From: Sinanaerobacter chloroacetimidivorans
GTDB lineage: Bacteria > Bacillota > Clostridia > Peptostreptococcales > Anaerovoracaceae
Assembly: GCF_018128545.1 (NCBI RefSeq)
Contig: NZ_JAGSND010000005.1
Location: 99,468-163,467 of the forward strand
Direction of reading: 5' to 3'
DNA: 64,000 bases
Shown here: positions 56,454 to 63,573 of the stretch, one piece after another
Position numbering within the stretch: position 1 is the first letter of the stretch
Layout of the letters: every line of letters begins with the position of its first letter
Program-made: the position numbers and the translations under genes
The notes under the pieces: generated by a model
Database searches by the model: none
What the model was told of the DNA's origin: nothing
What the model saw: the letters and a program-made list of their open reading frames with translations, nothing else

Positions 56454-56517
56454 GACTCTATAAATTAGATTGATAAATTTCTACTGTGTATGATATACTT
56501 CTATAAAATACAATTAA

Positions 56518-56577
56518 ATCTAAAACAGTCGCTTCTTGATATCTAAAACAGCTATAATTTGAGAATTTAAGACTGTT
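56518..56577. repeat. right-end arm-type repeats of element 1
   Basis: ATCTAAAACAGT (56518-56529), ATCTAAAACAGC (56541-56552) and a weaker AATTTAAGACTGTT (56564-56577). They match the two motifs near the left end (44890-44901 and 44921-44932). A further 13-base palindromic string TTGAAATTTCAAT occurs at both ends (44850-44862 and 56576-56588). Confidence 0.6.
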
Positions 56578-56586
56578 GAAATTTCA

Positions 56587-56679
56587 ATCTCAAACCGGAT
56601 CGTCAACGAGGTAAAGGGAGTCAACAGGATTGTTTATGATGTTACTTCGAAACCACCGTCAACCATTGAGTGGGAATAG
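56587..56679 (+). pseudogene. guaA 3'-end remnant (right repeat, attR of element 1)
   Basis: Thirty guaA codons [18 protein letters not shown]... and a TAG stop, identical at protein level to the end of the intact guaA but with nine silent changes. It marks the right junction of element 1 and probably the left junction of element 2. A terminator follows it, as expected after a native guaA end. Confidence 0.93.
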
Positions 56680-56686
56680 CAGTTAA

Positions 56687-56731
56687 AAACCCTGAGACCA
56701 TTGATATAACGTGGTTTCAGGGTTTGCTTTT
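56687..56731. terminator. terminator after the guaA remnant, shared with the element 2 integrase
   Basis: AAACCCTGAGACCA (56687-56700) pairs with 56712-56725 (one G-T or mismatch), with T-runs on both strands. On the plus strand it could be the original guaA terminator; on the minus strand it closes the integrase gene at 56772. Confidence 0.8.
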
Positions 56732-56771
56732 TGCTGACCGTACTAAAAGCGTACTACAGGTCCTATTGTAA

Positions 56772-57851
56772 TTATTCATTTGGACTATCTGGTTTATTCA
56801 TTTGATCCAAGCGATTGGCGACTTCGATCTGCTTATTGGGATAAAGATGCGAATAGGTCTGAAGCGTTGTTTCTATGCTTTCGTGTCCCAGTCTTTCTGA
56901 GATCAGGAGGGCTGAAAAGCCTTCCTCAATCAGCATGGAGGCATGGGAATGTCTCAGGTCATGAACGCGAATGCGCTTGATGCCAGATTTCTTCGTCCCT
57001 CGTGTCATCTCGCTGTGCAAATAGGATTTGGTCACCGGGAAAAGCCTTTCGTTTGGTTCGTAGTCATAAAGCTGTTCGGCGTATTTCTGGACCAGAGCAC
57101 AAAGAAAGGATGGCACTGCGATCAGTCGGCGACTCTTGGGCGTCTTGGGTTCCATGATCAGATCTTCACCCTCATGGCGGGCGTAATTTTTTGTGATAGA
57201 TAATGTTTTGGCATCAAAGTCAAAATCGTTCAAAGTCAATGCCAACAATTCACCCGATCGGATACCCGTCCAAAACAGGATTTCAAAGGCCAGCTTTGAA
57301 ACTGGCTTATCCGAGACAAAGGGGAGAAATTTTCTGAATTCCTCTACAGTCCAGAACAACATGGACTCTGCATTTTTCTTACCCATGCTGCCGCACACTC
57401 TGGCGGGGTTGGTTTGAAGCTTATAATACTTGGAGGCGAAGTTAAAAATGGCGGAGATCTGGTTGTGGATGGTTTTCAAATAAGTTTGTGAATAGTCGCT
57501 CTCATCCTCCATCAAGGTATTTTGCCATTTGCGAATCGTTGCGGGTTCAATTTTGTTGATGGGCATCTCCTCGAAAAAAGGCAGCAGCTTTGTGTTGATA
57601 AGGCATTCCTTGCCACTGTAGGTGGTTGGCTTGAGCCGTGTCTTACAATCCTCCATGTAGATGGACACCAGGGTGCCAAAGGACATGTCGGGACTGGCTT
57701 CCGCCTTCTCAATGAATTGTCGTTCGAAAGTCTTGGCTTCTCTTTGGGTTTTAAAGCCTTCCTTCTTTTTCTTTTTTCGGTTGCCTAACCAGTCGGTATA
57801 GTAAAAGGCACAATACCAGCTGCCGGTGGCTTCATTTTTATAGGTTGGCAT
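56772..57851 (-). CDS. tyrosine recombinase/integrase of element 2 (phage/Tn916 type)
   Basis: Integrase of 359 residues with an N-terminal Arm-binding domain (WYCAFYYTDWLGNRKKKKKEGF-type AP2-like segment at about 10-35), a SAM-like domain (residues 60-160) and a catalytic domain with Arg in WTGIRSGELLAL, HDLRHSH (HxxR), LGHESIETTLQTYSHLY containing the last His and Tyr. The start MPTYKNEA follows GAGGGTG; 17 further residues upstream are in frame but unsupported. It is only distantly similar to the integrase at 44973, so two independent elements share this site. It reads toward the guaA remnant. Confidence 0.93.
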   Translation of the reverse strand: MPTYKNEATGSWYCAFYYTDWLGNRKKKKKEGFKTQREAKTFERQFIEKAEASPDMSFGTLVSIYMEDCKTRLKPTTYSGKECLINTKLLPFFEEMPINKIEPATIRKWQNTLMEDESDYSQTYLKTIHNQISAIFNFASKYYKLQTNPARVCGSMGKKNAESMLFWTVEEFRKFLPFVSDKPVSKLAFEILFWTGIRSGELLALTLNDFDFDAKTLSITKNYARHEGEDLIMEPKTPKSRRLIAVPSFLCALVQKYAEQLYDYEPNERLFPVTKSYLHSEMTRGTKKSGIKRIRVHDLRHSHASMLIEEGFSALLISERLGHESIETTLQTYSHLYPNKQIEVANRLDQMNKPDSPNE

Positions 57852-57923
57852 AGCATCACCCTCTCTGGCCGCAAAGCACTGAACCATGAAATCTCGTGTC
57901 ATGTTGCTTTACGTGTTTAGTAT

Positions 57924-58121
57924 TTACAGCATCACTTTCTCTTCGAAATAGCGTCTGCTGATCTTACCGGCCACGGTGATTTTATCCTGGTCCTTAAGAG
58001 AATTGTTAAGACGCTTGATGATCCGGTACGCAGAGGATACCGACACACCTAAAATCTCTGCGACTTCTTCAGCATGAATAAATCTTGATGGTTCGATGGC
58101 GAATTTTCTTTCGGTTGTCAT
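57924..58121 (-). CDS. excisionase-like helix-turn-helix protein
   Basis: A 65-residue winged-helix protein with FIHAEEVAEILGVSVSSAYRIIKRLN, the pattern of small excisionases/MerR-like DNA-binding proteins that are encoded just before integrases. On the minus strand AAAGGAG precedes the ATG, and its stop lies 72 bases upstream of the integrase start, so the two form an xis-int pair. It should direct excision of element 2. Confidence 0.88.
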   Translation of the reverse strand: MTTERKFAIEPSRFIHAEEVAEILGVSVSSAYRIIKRLNNSLKDQDKITVAGKISRRYFEEKVML

Positions 58122-58783
58122 TTTCGTTTTCTCCTTTCTTTCTCAGGATGGATCTCCTGAATATACCAAGCCGTCGGTAAAAGCGCCCCGGCGGTTTGGT
58201 ATGTCCAGGATGAATGCAGGGGTTTTATTTAATTCTGCAGGGATGATGAACTTAAGGTGAGGGTATCACGTCTCGGTTTCATGTGACAATGTTGTCGATG
58301 CAGTGGAATATAACCATCAATAAAATTGACATGAAAATCAAAGCAGCCGCACCGCGTAGGATGAAGCATCATTAAGAATGCCTGAATGCAGTGCGGCTGC
58401 TGTATTTGATTCTGGTTCTTTGGATGGACCGGACAAGCGTGGGCTTACGCTCTCATAGGACTTTCACCTCCCTCCATTCTGATGGCGGGCCGTACTCATT
58501 GCCTGCGACGGTTTGATCACGCTCGGACTGTGACTATACGGAAGTATCATTATCTGATGCACAAGGTCTTGGCCAGCCAATCCGCCACGATTGGCCTGCA
58601 GCATGGGTATGTCTCGCTCTCTTCCTAAAACGAAGGTCTTTGCGTACCTGCCGCTTGGCTTGTCCTTCCGGCTCATGCATCAAAGGTATCCGGTTCTCCT
58701 ATATGAAGTTGTCAAAGATCGATTTTATGAGAAGATAAAAGTCCCTCTCATAAGCCATGACATTTACAGACATTTTTTGAACC
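58122..58783. other. about 660 bases without a convincing gene
   Basis: The stretch contains an 11-bp perfect inverted repeat AGCAGCCGCAC (58342-58352) with GTGCGGCTGCT (58391-58401) around a 38-base loop, and overlapping short frames on both strands (58464-58676 minus and 58591-58803 plus). None has both a ribosome site and a recognisable product. It may hold regulatory RNA or an origin-like region of element 2. Confidence 0.45.
58464..58676 (-). CDS. doubtful small ORF
   Basis: Seventy codons starting MSRKDKPSGRYAKT. I do not recognise the product. The nearest Shine-Dalgarno-like AGGAG is about 19 bases upstream, too far for efficient use, and another frame covers the same DNA on the other strand. 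Kept only because it fills an otherwise empty gap near the sigma-like gene. Confidence 0.2.
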   Translation of the reverse strand: MSRKDKPSGRYAKTFVLGRERDIPMLQANRGGLAGQDLVHQIMILPYSHSPSVIKPSQAMSTARHQNGGR

Positions 58784-59209
58784 CTATTTCTGAAATTTTT
58801 TAAGTTCTTTTTCGAGCGTCTGTAAACCTTGGTTGATGGATTTGCAGACTGCTTTCACGCTGACGCCTTCAGCCCGGGCAATTTCAGACTTATTCATGTC
58901 GAGAAAATAGTACGCGTAGATCCGTTTGGCCTGGATGTCTGGCAATTTGCTGATGGTACAATGAAGCTCTTGATTCGTCATCTTCCGCTCATAGATCTCA
59001 TAAGGCGAAAGCGAGATAAAGATGGCATCATGCTCGATCCCATCGTCCCGATCCAGGGAAAAGTGAGCTCCATTTCTGTAGATCTTGCGCTGATAATTCA
59101 GCTCTTTTCGCTTGGATTCTTCAAAGATCTCAGCGATCTCATCATCGACCATAACAAAACAATCATTCTCATAAAACGGGTATACGTCCCGCAGATTAAT
59201 CTTTTTCAT
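58784..59209 (-). CDS. sigma-70-like regulatory protein of Tn916-type elements
   Basis: A 141-residue protein whose C-terminal half is a sigma region 4-type helix-turn-helix (LPDIQAKRIYAYYFLDMNKSEIARAEGVSVKAVCKSINQGL, about 90-130, given as landmarks). The N-terminal half (VYPFYENDCFVMVDDEIAEIF) is typical of the small sigma-like proteins found in Tn916-related conjugative elements. The start MKKINLRD follows AAGGAG; an upstream extension is unsupported. It probably controls excision or transfer genes of element 2. Confidence 0.82.
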   Translation of the reverse strand: MKKINLRDVYPFYENDCFVMVDDEIAEIFEESKRKELNYQRKIYRNGAHFSLDRDDGIEHDAIFISLSPYEIYERKMTNQELHCTISKLPDIQAKRIYAYYFLDMNKSEIARAEGVSVKAVCKSINQGLQTLEKELKKFQK

Positions 59210-59390
59210 TTTTATTCTCCTTCTCGTTGTTGGCTTGTTAGCGGCGAACAAGAAGGAGGCGGTGGGCTGCGGCATCTCGGTGAGACGAGACAGCCAGCTT
59301 TATTCATTTGGCTGTAAACAAACATGACAGACTCCTTTTGGCGGGAAGCCTGTCATTGGTGATGCACTGCCAAAAAGCTGATTACTGAAT

Positions 59391-59432
59391 AAAAAAGGCC
59401 GGATGATCCTCTCAATTGAGTAATCATCCGGC
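59391..59432 (-). terminator. terminator of the minus-strand gene at 59557
   Basis: GCCGGATGAT (59398-59407) and ATCATCCGGC (59423-59432) form a perfect 10-bp stem; on the minus strand it is followed by CTTTTTTATT. It lies 125 bases beyond the stop of that gene. Confidence 0.85.
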
Positions 59433-59538
59433 GGTGGTAGCTCAGTGAATCGGCTCCGGTGCTCGGTATCGATTGATATTCAGTTGTTCATTACCTGCTC
59501 GTGCGGTGGTCGCTACTTCGAAAAGTGCGCCGGTGCTC
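59432..59538. repeat. imperfect direct repeat in the 3' region of the zinc-ribbon gene
   Basis: CGGTGGTAGCT...CCGGTGCTC (59432-59464) and CGGTGGTCGCT...CCGGTGCTC (59504-59538) are about 34-base imperfect direct repeats, 72 bases apart, lying between the gene at 59557 and its terminator. The role is unknown. Confidence 0.4.
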
Positions 59539-59556
59539 CATAATCAGATAATGAGT

Positions 59557-60114
59557 TTATCCCTGGTCTGCGATGACCGGAATGGTTGCGACTTTTCCAC
59601 ACATCTCACATTTGATGGTGACAATGCCTACGCTGTCAGTAGTGACATCGAAAAGTCGCTTCCCACAATGGGGACAGTTGATGGCTTTGTAGAATTCGTC
59701 AAAGGCTTCCTTTTCTGCTCCAAGGACGATCTCTGTGGTCCTCAGACAGTCTGACTTGTAGGGGCAGACCTTGGTGTTACTGCACTTGATTAGGATCTTC
59801 AGTTTTGAGCCTTCTATAGTGTCAAAGAGTCTCCTTTCTCGATTGCATTTGATCTGGACTGTTCTCATAGGGTATCCCTCCTGTACTGCCCGCACAAATG
59901 TATGCCAGTCGTAGTTATTTTCAAACAGATGCCGTGCTGCTGAGGCAATCTCCATGGGGCTCTGGGTCGCCATGGGCAACTGCATCTGATATTGACGATA
60001 GGATAGGGTATTGTCCTTCACTGTGATTTGGACGCCATTGGCTTTCATGTCATGGACTCGAAGCTGATAATCGATGTTCAGATCACTATGCAGTATTGCA
60101 CGGTCCTTACTCAT
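59557..60114 (-). CDS. hypothetical zinc-ribbon protein
   Basis: A 185-residue protein that I do not recognise as a named family. Cysteines form several pairs: CSNTKVCPYKSDC near residue 110-123 and CPHC...CEMC (about 147-173), consistent with one or two zinc sites. The N-terminal 60 residues are polar. GAAGGAG lies before the ATG on the minus strand. It is divergent from the XRE gene at 60285; the shared region holds the TTCATC/GATGAA operator motifs, so the XRE protein may control both. Confidence 0.7.
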   Translation of the reverse strand: MSKDRAILHSDLNIDYQLRVHDMKANGVQITVKDNTLSYRQYQMQLPMATQSPMEIASAARHLFENNYDWHTFVRAVQEGYPMRTVQIKCNRERRLFDTIEGSKLKILIKCSNTKVCPYKSDCLRTTEIVLGAEKEAFDEFYKAINCPHCGKRLFDVTTDSVGIVTIKCEMCGKVATIPVIADQG

Positions 60115-60153
60115 AAAAAACCACTCCTTCCAAGGGTTTCTATAACTTCTTCG

Positions 60154-60182
60154 TTGACAGATGAAGTTTGAGAAGGTATAAT
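60154..60182 (+). promoter_or_regulatory. sigma-A promoter of the XRE/ImmA genes
   Basis: Perfect consensus: TTGACA, 17 bases, TATAAT. Palindromic operator 60181-60196 overlaps its -10 end and the expected start point. The leader to the XRE start is about 95 bases. Confidence 0.9.
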
Positions 60183-60196
60183 GAAGTTAACTTCAT
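60181..60196. promoter_or_regulatory. palindromic operator ATGAAGTTAACTTCAT
   Basis: Perfect 16-base palindrome over the promoter start point. Related half sites GATGAAGTTT (60160 region) and AATGAAGTTGACGAAGTT (60242 region) surround it. The likely binder is the XRE protein encoded at 60285. Confidence 0.75.
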
Positions 60197-60284
60197 CTTG
60201 TAGCTCAATATTAACAGGCTAATGAAGAATAGTCAATACAAAAATGAAGTTGACGAAGTTATATTCATTACGGGAGGCAAGGAA

Positions 60285-60722
60285 ATGAAAACTTTCTCAG
60301 TGAAGATCAAAGAAGCTCGGGAGGAATTGAAGCTCAATCAGCAGCAACTGGGTGAGCTTGTCGGCGTTTCAAAACGTTCCATTGCTGCATACGAAACAAC
60401 GGACACCAAGCCTCGTGGAAATATCGCCAGAAAGCTGGCTGCGGCCCTTCAGGTATCCGTAGACTTTCTGCTCAATGATGAGATCACAGACCCAAAATAC
60501 GGCATAGAAAAAGCTCCCTACATTGAGGAAGCTCGGGAACGACTGGGACCAAAGGCAGCTAAGGAAATGGATGTTCTCCTTGAGCAAAACGTAGCACTGT
60601 TTGCTGGCGGAGCCCTGGATCAGGAAGCCAAGGATGCTTTTTTTGAAGCGGTTATGAAGGCTTATTTAAAGTGTAAGGAAGAAGCCCGGAAAACCTATGG
60701 CCGAAAAAAGGAAATGGATTAA
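60285..60722 (+). CDS. XRE-family phage-type repressor
   Basis: A 145-residue protein with an N-terminal Cro/C1 helix-turn-helix (IKEAREELKLNQQQLGELVGVSKRSIAAYE, residues about 6-35) and a C-terminal helical part (KAPYIEEARERLGPKAAKEMDVLLEQ). The start MKTFSVKI follows GGGAGG; a longer upstream frame overlaps the operator region. The paired ImmA/IrrE-type peptidase gene follows, a known layout in which the peptidase cleaves the repressor and derepresses element transfer, as in ICEBs1. Confidence 0.92.
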   Translation: MKTFSVKIKEAREELKLNQQQLGELVGVSKRSIAAYETTDTKPRGNIARKLAAALQVSVDFLLNDEITDPKYGIEKAPYIEEARERLGPKAAKEMDVLLEQNVALFAGGALDQEAKDAFFEAVMKAYLKCKEEARKTYGRKKEMD

Positions 60723-60864
60723 GAATTTCTTTGTTCTTATTTCCAACCAGCCGACCATTTTATCGTTCACTGTCCGTTTTTTTGTACCGACACTTTGATT
60801 TAATGATAGTGAGGGATCGTTAGCGGGATGAGTATTTGATTTTATATCATTTGAAGGTGATTAC

Positions 60865-61410
60865 ATGTCGATAGAGATAATTTGCCGGGAAGTGTCCCGC
60901 ATAATGCGAAAATATGATGAGCCAGATCCTTGGAAACTGGCTGAAGCCATGGGGATCATCGTTCAAGTAATGCCGCTTGGCAGTTCAGATAAATCGTGCA
61001 AAGGGTTTTTTCTGCGACAATCAAGAAAAAAGCACATCACCATCAACAGCGACCTGCCGGAGCCGATTCAACGGATTATCCTGGCCCATGAAATCGGTCA
61101 TGCTGTCCTTCATCATGAGGCAGCAAAGATGAAGGCTTTCCATGATTTTGCATTGTATGATACATCCTCCCAGATGGAGTATGAAGCCAATCTGTTCGCT
61201 GCGGAATACCTGCTGGAAGATGATGAAGTCACAGAACTCCTCAGTGAGGACACCTTCTTCTTCTCGGTCGCCAAGGAACTGGAAGTTCCTCCTGAACTGC
61301 TTGACTTCAAATTTCGGATTCTCAAACGAAAAGGCTGGCTGATCGAATCTCCGATCCAGTCCAACAGCAATTTCCTTAAACACCTTTCTGATCGGGGTGA
61401 GGACACGTGA
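60865..61410 (+). CDS. ImmA/IrrE family metallopeptidase
   Basis: Zinc peptidase of 181 residues with the HExxH motif in LAHEIGHAVLHH (near residue 76) and a downstream acidic region (YEANLFAAEYLLEDD) that supplies the third metal ligand. It probably inactivates the XRE repressor encoded just upstream. GAAGGTGA precedes the ATG. Its last bases overlap the next gene's GTG start (GTGA). Confidence 0.92.
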   Translation: MSIEIICREVSRIMRKYDEPDPWKLAEAMGIIVQVMPLGSSDKSCKGFFLRQSRKKHITINSDLPEPIQRIILAHEIGHAVLHHEAAKMKAFHDFALYDTSSQMEYEANLFAAEYLLEDDEVTELLSEDTFFFSVAKELEVPPELLDFKFRILKRKGWLIESPIQSNSNFLKHLSDRGEDT

Positions 61411-61676
61411 CTTCACAGGCTAAAGTCTATGTTGCCGTTATTCCTTCCTTCTCCGAAGACGGACATCTTTTCCCAAGACGCCTCCGCTGGGAAGATGGCC
61501 GTGAGTATTCCATCGAAAAGGTCCTGGATGTTCGCCCTACAGCAGCACTGAAAGCAGGCGGCCAAGGTGACCGTTATACAGTCCAAATCAATGGTCATCA
61601 GAGTTATCTTTTCTTTGAGCAAAGTCCAAATATCAGCGGGACAAACCTTGGGAAATGGTTTATGGAACGAAAATAA
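61407..61676 (+). CDS. hypothetical protein coupled to the ImmA peptidase gene
   Basis: An 89-residue protein with no motif I recognise: a beta-rich, basic, soluble protein (VYVAVIPSFSEDGHLFPRRLRWEDG). It starts at GTG overlapping the ImmA stop by four bases, so it is translationally coupled. Similar small genes occur after ImmA peptidases in Firmicute elements; function unknown. A terminator follows at 61700-61730. Confidence 0.7.
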   Translation: MTSQAKVYVAVIPSFSEDGHLFPRRLRWEDGREYSIEKVLDVRPTAALKAGGQGDRYTVQINGHQSYLFFEQSPNISGTNLGKWFMERK

Positions 61677-61699
61677 GCAATTTCATCATAATTGATATC

Positions 61700-61730
61700 G
61701 CCGACAGACCGACATCTGATCGGCTTTTTT
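61700..61730 (+). terminator. terminator after the ImmA-linked gene
   Basis: GCCGA (61700-61704) and TCGGC (61720-61724) close a hairpin, followed by TTTTTTATT. Confidence 0.75.
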
Positions 61731-61782
61731 ATTATAAAAATACTTCTTACCATACTAATAGTACGATTTCGCAAACTTATTA

Positions 61783-61811
61783 TTGCTATGTCAAAGAGGG
61801 TTGGTTATAAT
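61783..61811 (+). promoter_or_regulatory. sigma-A promoter of the XRE-hsdM-hsdS operon
   Basis: TTGCTA, 17-base spacer, perfect TATAAT, 50 bases before the start at 61861. Confidence 0.75.
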
Positions 61812-61860
61812 TAACATATGTATGAATTTGTGATATCAATCCTAATAGAGGTGAAGGGCA

Positions 61861-62070
61861 ATGATTATAAGCTATAAAAAACTTTGGAAGCTCCTAATCG
61901 ACCGAGACTTGAAGAAAAAAGACCTTCGTGAGATGGCAGGTATTAGCCCTTCTACAATTGCGAAACTTGGGCGAAATGAGAATATCAACACGGAGGTTTT
62001 GATAAAAATATGCAGAGCTCTTGATTGCGACCTCAAAGAAATAATGGAACTAATCAAGGAGGATAAATAA
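61861..62070 (+). CDS. small XRE regulator heading the type I R-M operon
   Basis: A 69-residue YozG-like helix-turn-helix protein (YKKLWKLLIDRDLKKKDLREMAGISPSTIAKLGRNENI as landmarks) closely resembling the protein at 46763 in element 1. GAGGTGA precedes the ATG. Its TAA is followed immediately by the ATG of hsdM with no gap, so the two are cotranscribed and probably coupled. By analogy with C proteins of type II systems it may delay or balance R-M expression; that is inference. Confidence 0.88.
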   Translation: MIISYKKLWKLLIDRDLKKKDLREMAGISPSTIAKLGRNENINTEVLIKICRALDCDLKEIMELIKEDK

Positions 62071-63573
62071 ATGGCAAATGGAAATAACACAGCCAATATC
62101 GGTTTTGAACAACAAATCTGGGCAGCTGCAGATATTTTACGTGGCAACATGGATGCGGCCGAATACAAACATGTCGTCCTTGGGCTTATTTTCCTAAAGT
62201 ATATTTCCGACAAGTTCGAGGAACGTTACCAGGAACTTGAAGCTGATGATGACGACGTTGAGGATAAGGATGCCTACTCGGAAGTAAATGTTTTTTTCGT
62301 TCCACCCTCTGCTCGCTGGAGTGTTATTTCCGAAGCAGCTCATAAGGAGGAGATTGGTTCAGTTATCGATGATGCGATGCGGGCAATTGAAAAAGAAAAC
62401 AAGCGGCTGAAAGACATACTTCCGAAAAACTATTCCCGTAGTGAATTAGATAAACGTCGTCTTGGGAATGTAGTGGATCTGTTTACCAATATTCAAATGG
62501 TTGACCATGGAAGTGACAAAGATCTTCTTGGCCGTGCATATGAATATTGTCTTTCCAAATTTGCTGAACAGGAAGGCAAACGAGCAGGCGAATTCTTTAC
62601 ACCATCTTGTGTCGTAAGAACACTTGTTGAAGTTCTACAGCCGTTTAAAGGGCGTGTATACGACCCTTGTTGCGGCTCGGGTGGCATGTTTGTTCAATCT
62701 GCTGACTTTGTTAAACATCACTCGGGTAATATCAACAACTTGTCTGTATTCGGTCAAGACTCCAACCCCACAACTCGTAAGATGGCTCTAATGAACCTTG
62801 CTATTCATGGTATTGAAGCAGACCTTGGAGGTTACAATGCAGATACTTTTCACAAAGATCTGCATCCACAATTAAAAGCAGACTACATCCTAGCGAACCC
62901 ACCGTTCAACCTTTCTGATTGGAATGATGGCTCCCTTAATGACGATCCGCGCTGGAAATATGGTCTGCCACCCTCAGGAAATGCGAACTTTGCATGGTTG
63001 CAACACATGATTCATCATCTGTCACCAAACGGGAAAATCGGTATGGTCCTTGCAAACGGATCGCTTTCATCTCAAAGTGGTGGTGAGGGTGATATCCGTC
63101 GCAGAATTTTAGAAGATGATCTGGTGGAAGCCATTATTGCCATGCCTACTCAGCTATTCTACACAACCCAGATTCCAGTTTCTCTGTGGTTCATCAGCCG
63201 AAACAAAAAGCAGAAAGGCAAGACGCTGTTTATCGATGCCCGTAAAATGGGGACGATGGTCAATCGCCGCTTACGCGAGATGACCACGGAAGACATAGCC
63301 AAGATTGCTGCCACTTTTGAGGCCTTCGATGAAGGAAAACTTGAAGATATAAAGGGTTTCTGCGCCGCTGTTACTACGGAAGATATTGCAAAGCAAGACT
63401 ACATACTCACACCTGGGAGGTACGTCGGTATTGAGGAGCAGGAAGACGACGGCGAGCCGTTTGAGGAGAAGATGGTACGGCTGACAAGTGAACTGTCCGA
63501 GATGTTCAAACGTTCGCATGAGTTAGAGGATGAAATTCGCAGAAGACTGGGGGCATTTGGATATGAAATCTAA
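62071..63573 (+). CDS. hsdM: type I restriction-modification methyltransferase subunit HsdM
   Basis: N6-adenine DNA methyltransferase subunit that, with HsdS, methylates the recognition site and, with HsdR, restricts foreign DNA. The 500-residue protein has the N-terminal HsdM domain, AGEFFTPSCVVRTL, SAM-binding motif VYDPCCGSGGMF and the catalytic NPPF motif (ILANPPFNLSDW). Its last 11 bases overlap the hsdS start. hsdR is not in the window and would be expected downstream. Length and motifs are complete, so it should be active. Confidence 0.97.
   Translation: MANGNNTANIGFEQQIWAAADILRGNMDAAEYKHVVLGLIFLKYISDKFEERYQELEADDDDVEDKDAYSEVNVFFVPPSARWSVISEAAHKEEIGSVIDDAMRAIEKENKRLKDILPKNYSRSELDKRRLGNVVDLFTNIQMVDHGSDKDLLGRAYEYCLSKFAEQEGKRAGEFFTPSCVVRTLVEVLQPFKGRVYDPCCGSGGMFVQSADFVKHHSGNINNLSVFGQDSNPTTRKMALMNLAIHGIEADLGGYNADTFHKDLHPQLKADYILANPPFNLSDWNDGSLNDDPRWKYGLPPSGNANFAWLQHMIHHLSPNGKIGMVLANGSLSSQSGGEGDIRRRILEDDLVEAIIAMPTQLFYTTQIPVSLWFISRNKKQKGKTLFIDARKMGTMVNRRLREMTTEDIAKIAATFEAFDEGKLEDIKGFCAAVTTEDIAKQDYILTPGRYVGIEEQEDDGEPFEEKMVRLTSELSEMFKRSHELEDEIRRRLGAFGYEI

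Larger units (their letters stand above)
44842..56679. mobile_element. element 1: integrated genomic island in guaA
   Basis: About 11.8 kb bounded by the guaA repeats. It begins with a tyrosine integrase, is clearly AT-richer than the flanking gua genes (most so in 53-56.5 kb), and carries regulators, a helicase, a radical SAM enzyme, a serine recombinase and a PHP-ATPase. Short repeats of the type ATCTAAAACAGT sit near both ends. No relaxase, coupling protein, type IV secretion or phage structural gene is seen, so it is at most a mobilisable or satellite-like element. Confidence 0.88.

Noticed and set aside
44842-56679. conjugative element or prophage
   Set aside because: No relaxase, VirB4/coupling protein, terminase, portal or capsid gene is seen in the 11.8 kb.
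59433-59464. tRNA-like string GGTGGTAGCTCAGTGAATCGG
   Set aside because: It looks like a D-arm, but no acceptor stem, anticodon arm or T-arm follows at the right distances; it is one copy of an imperfect direct repeat.
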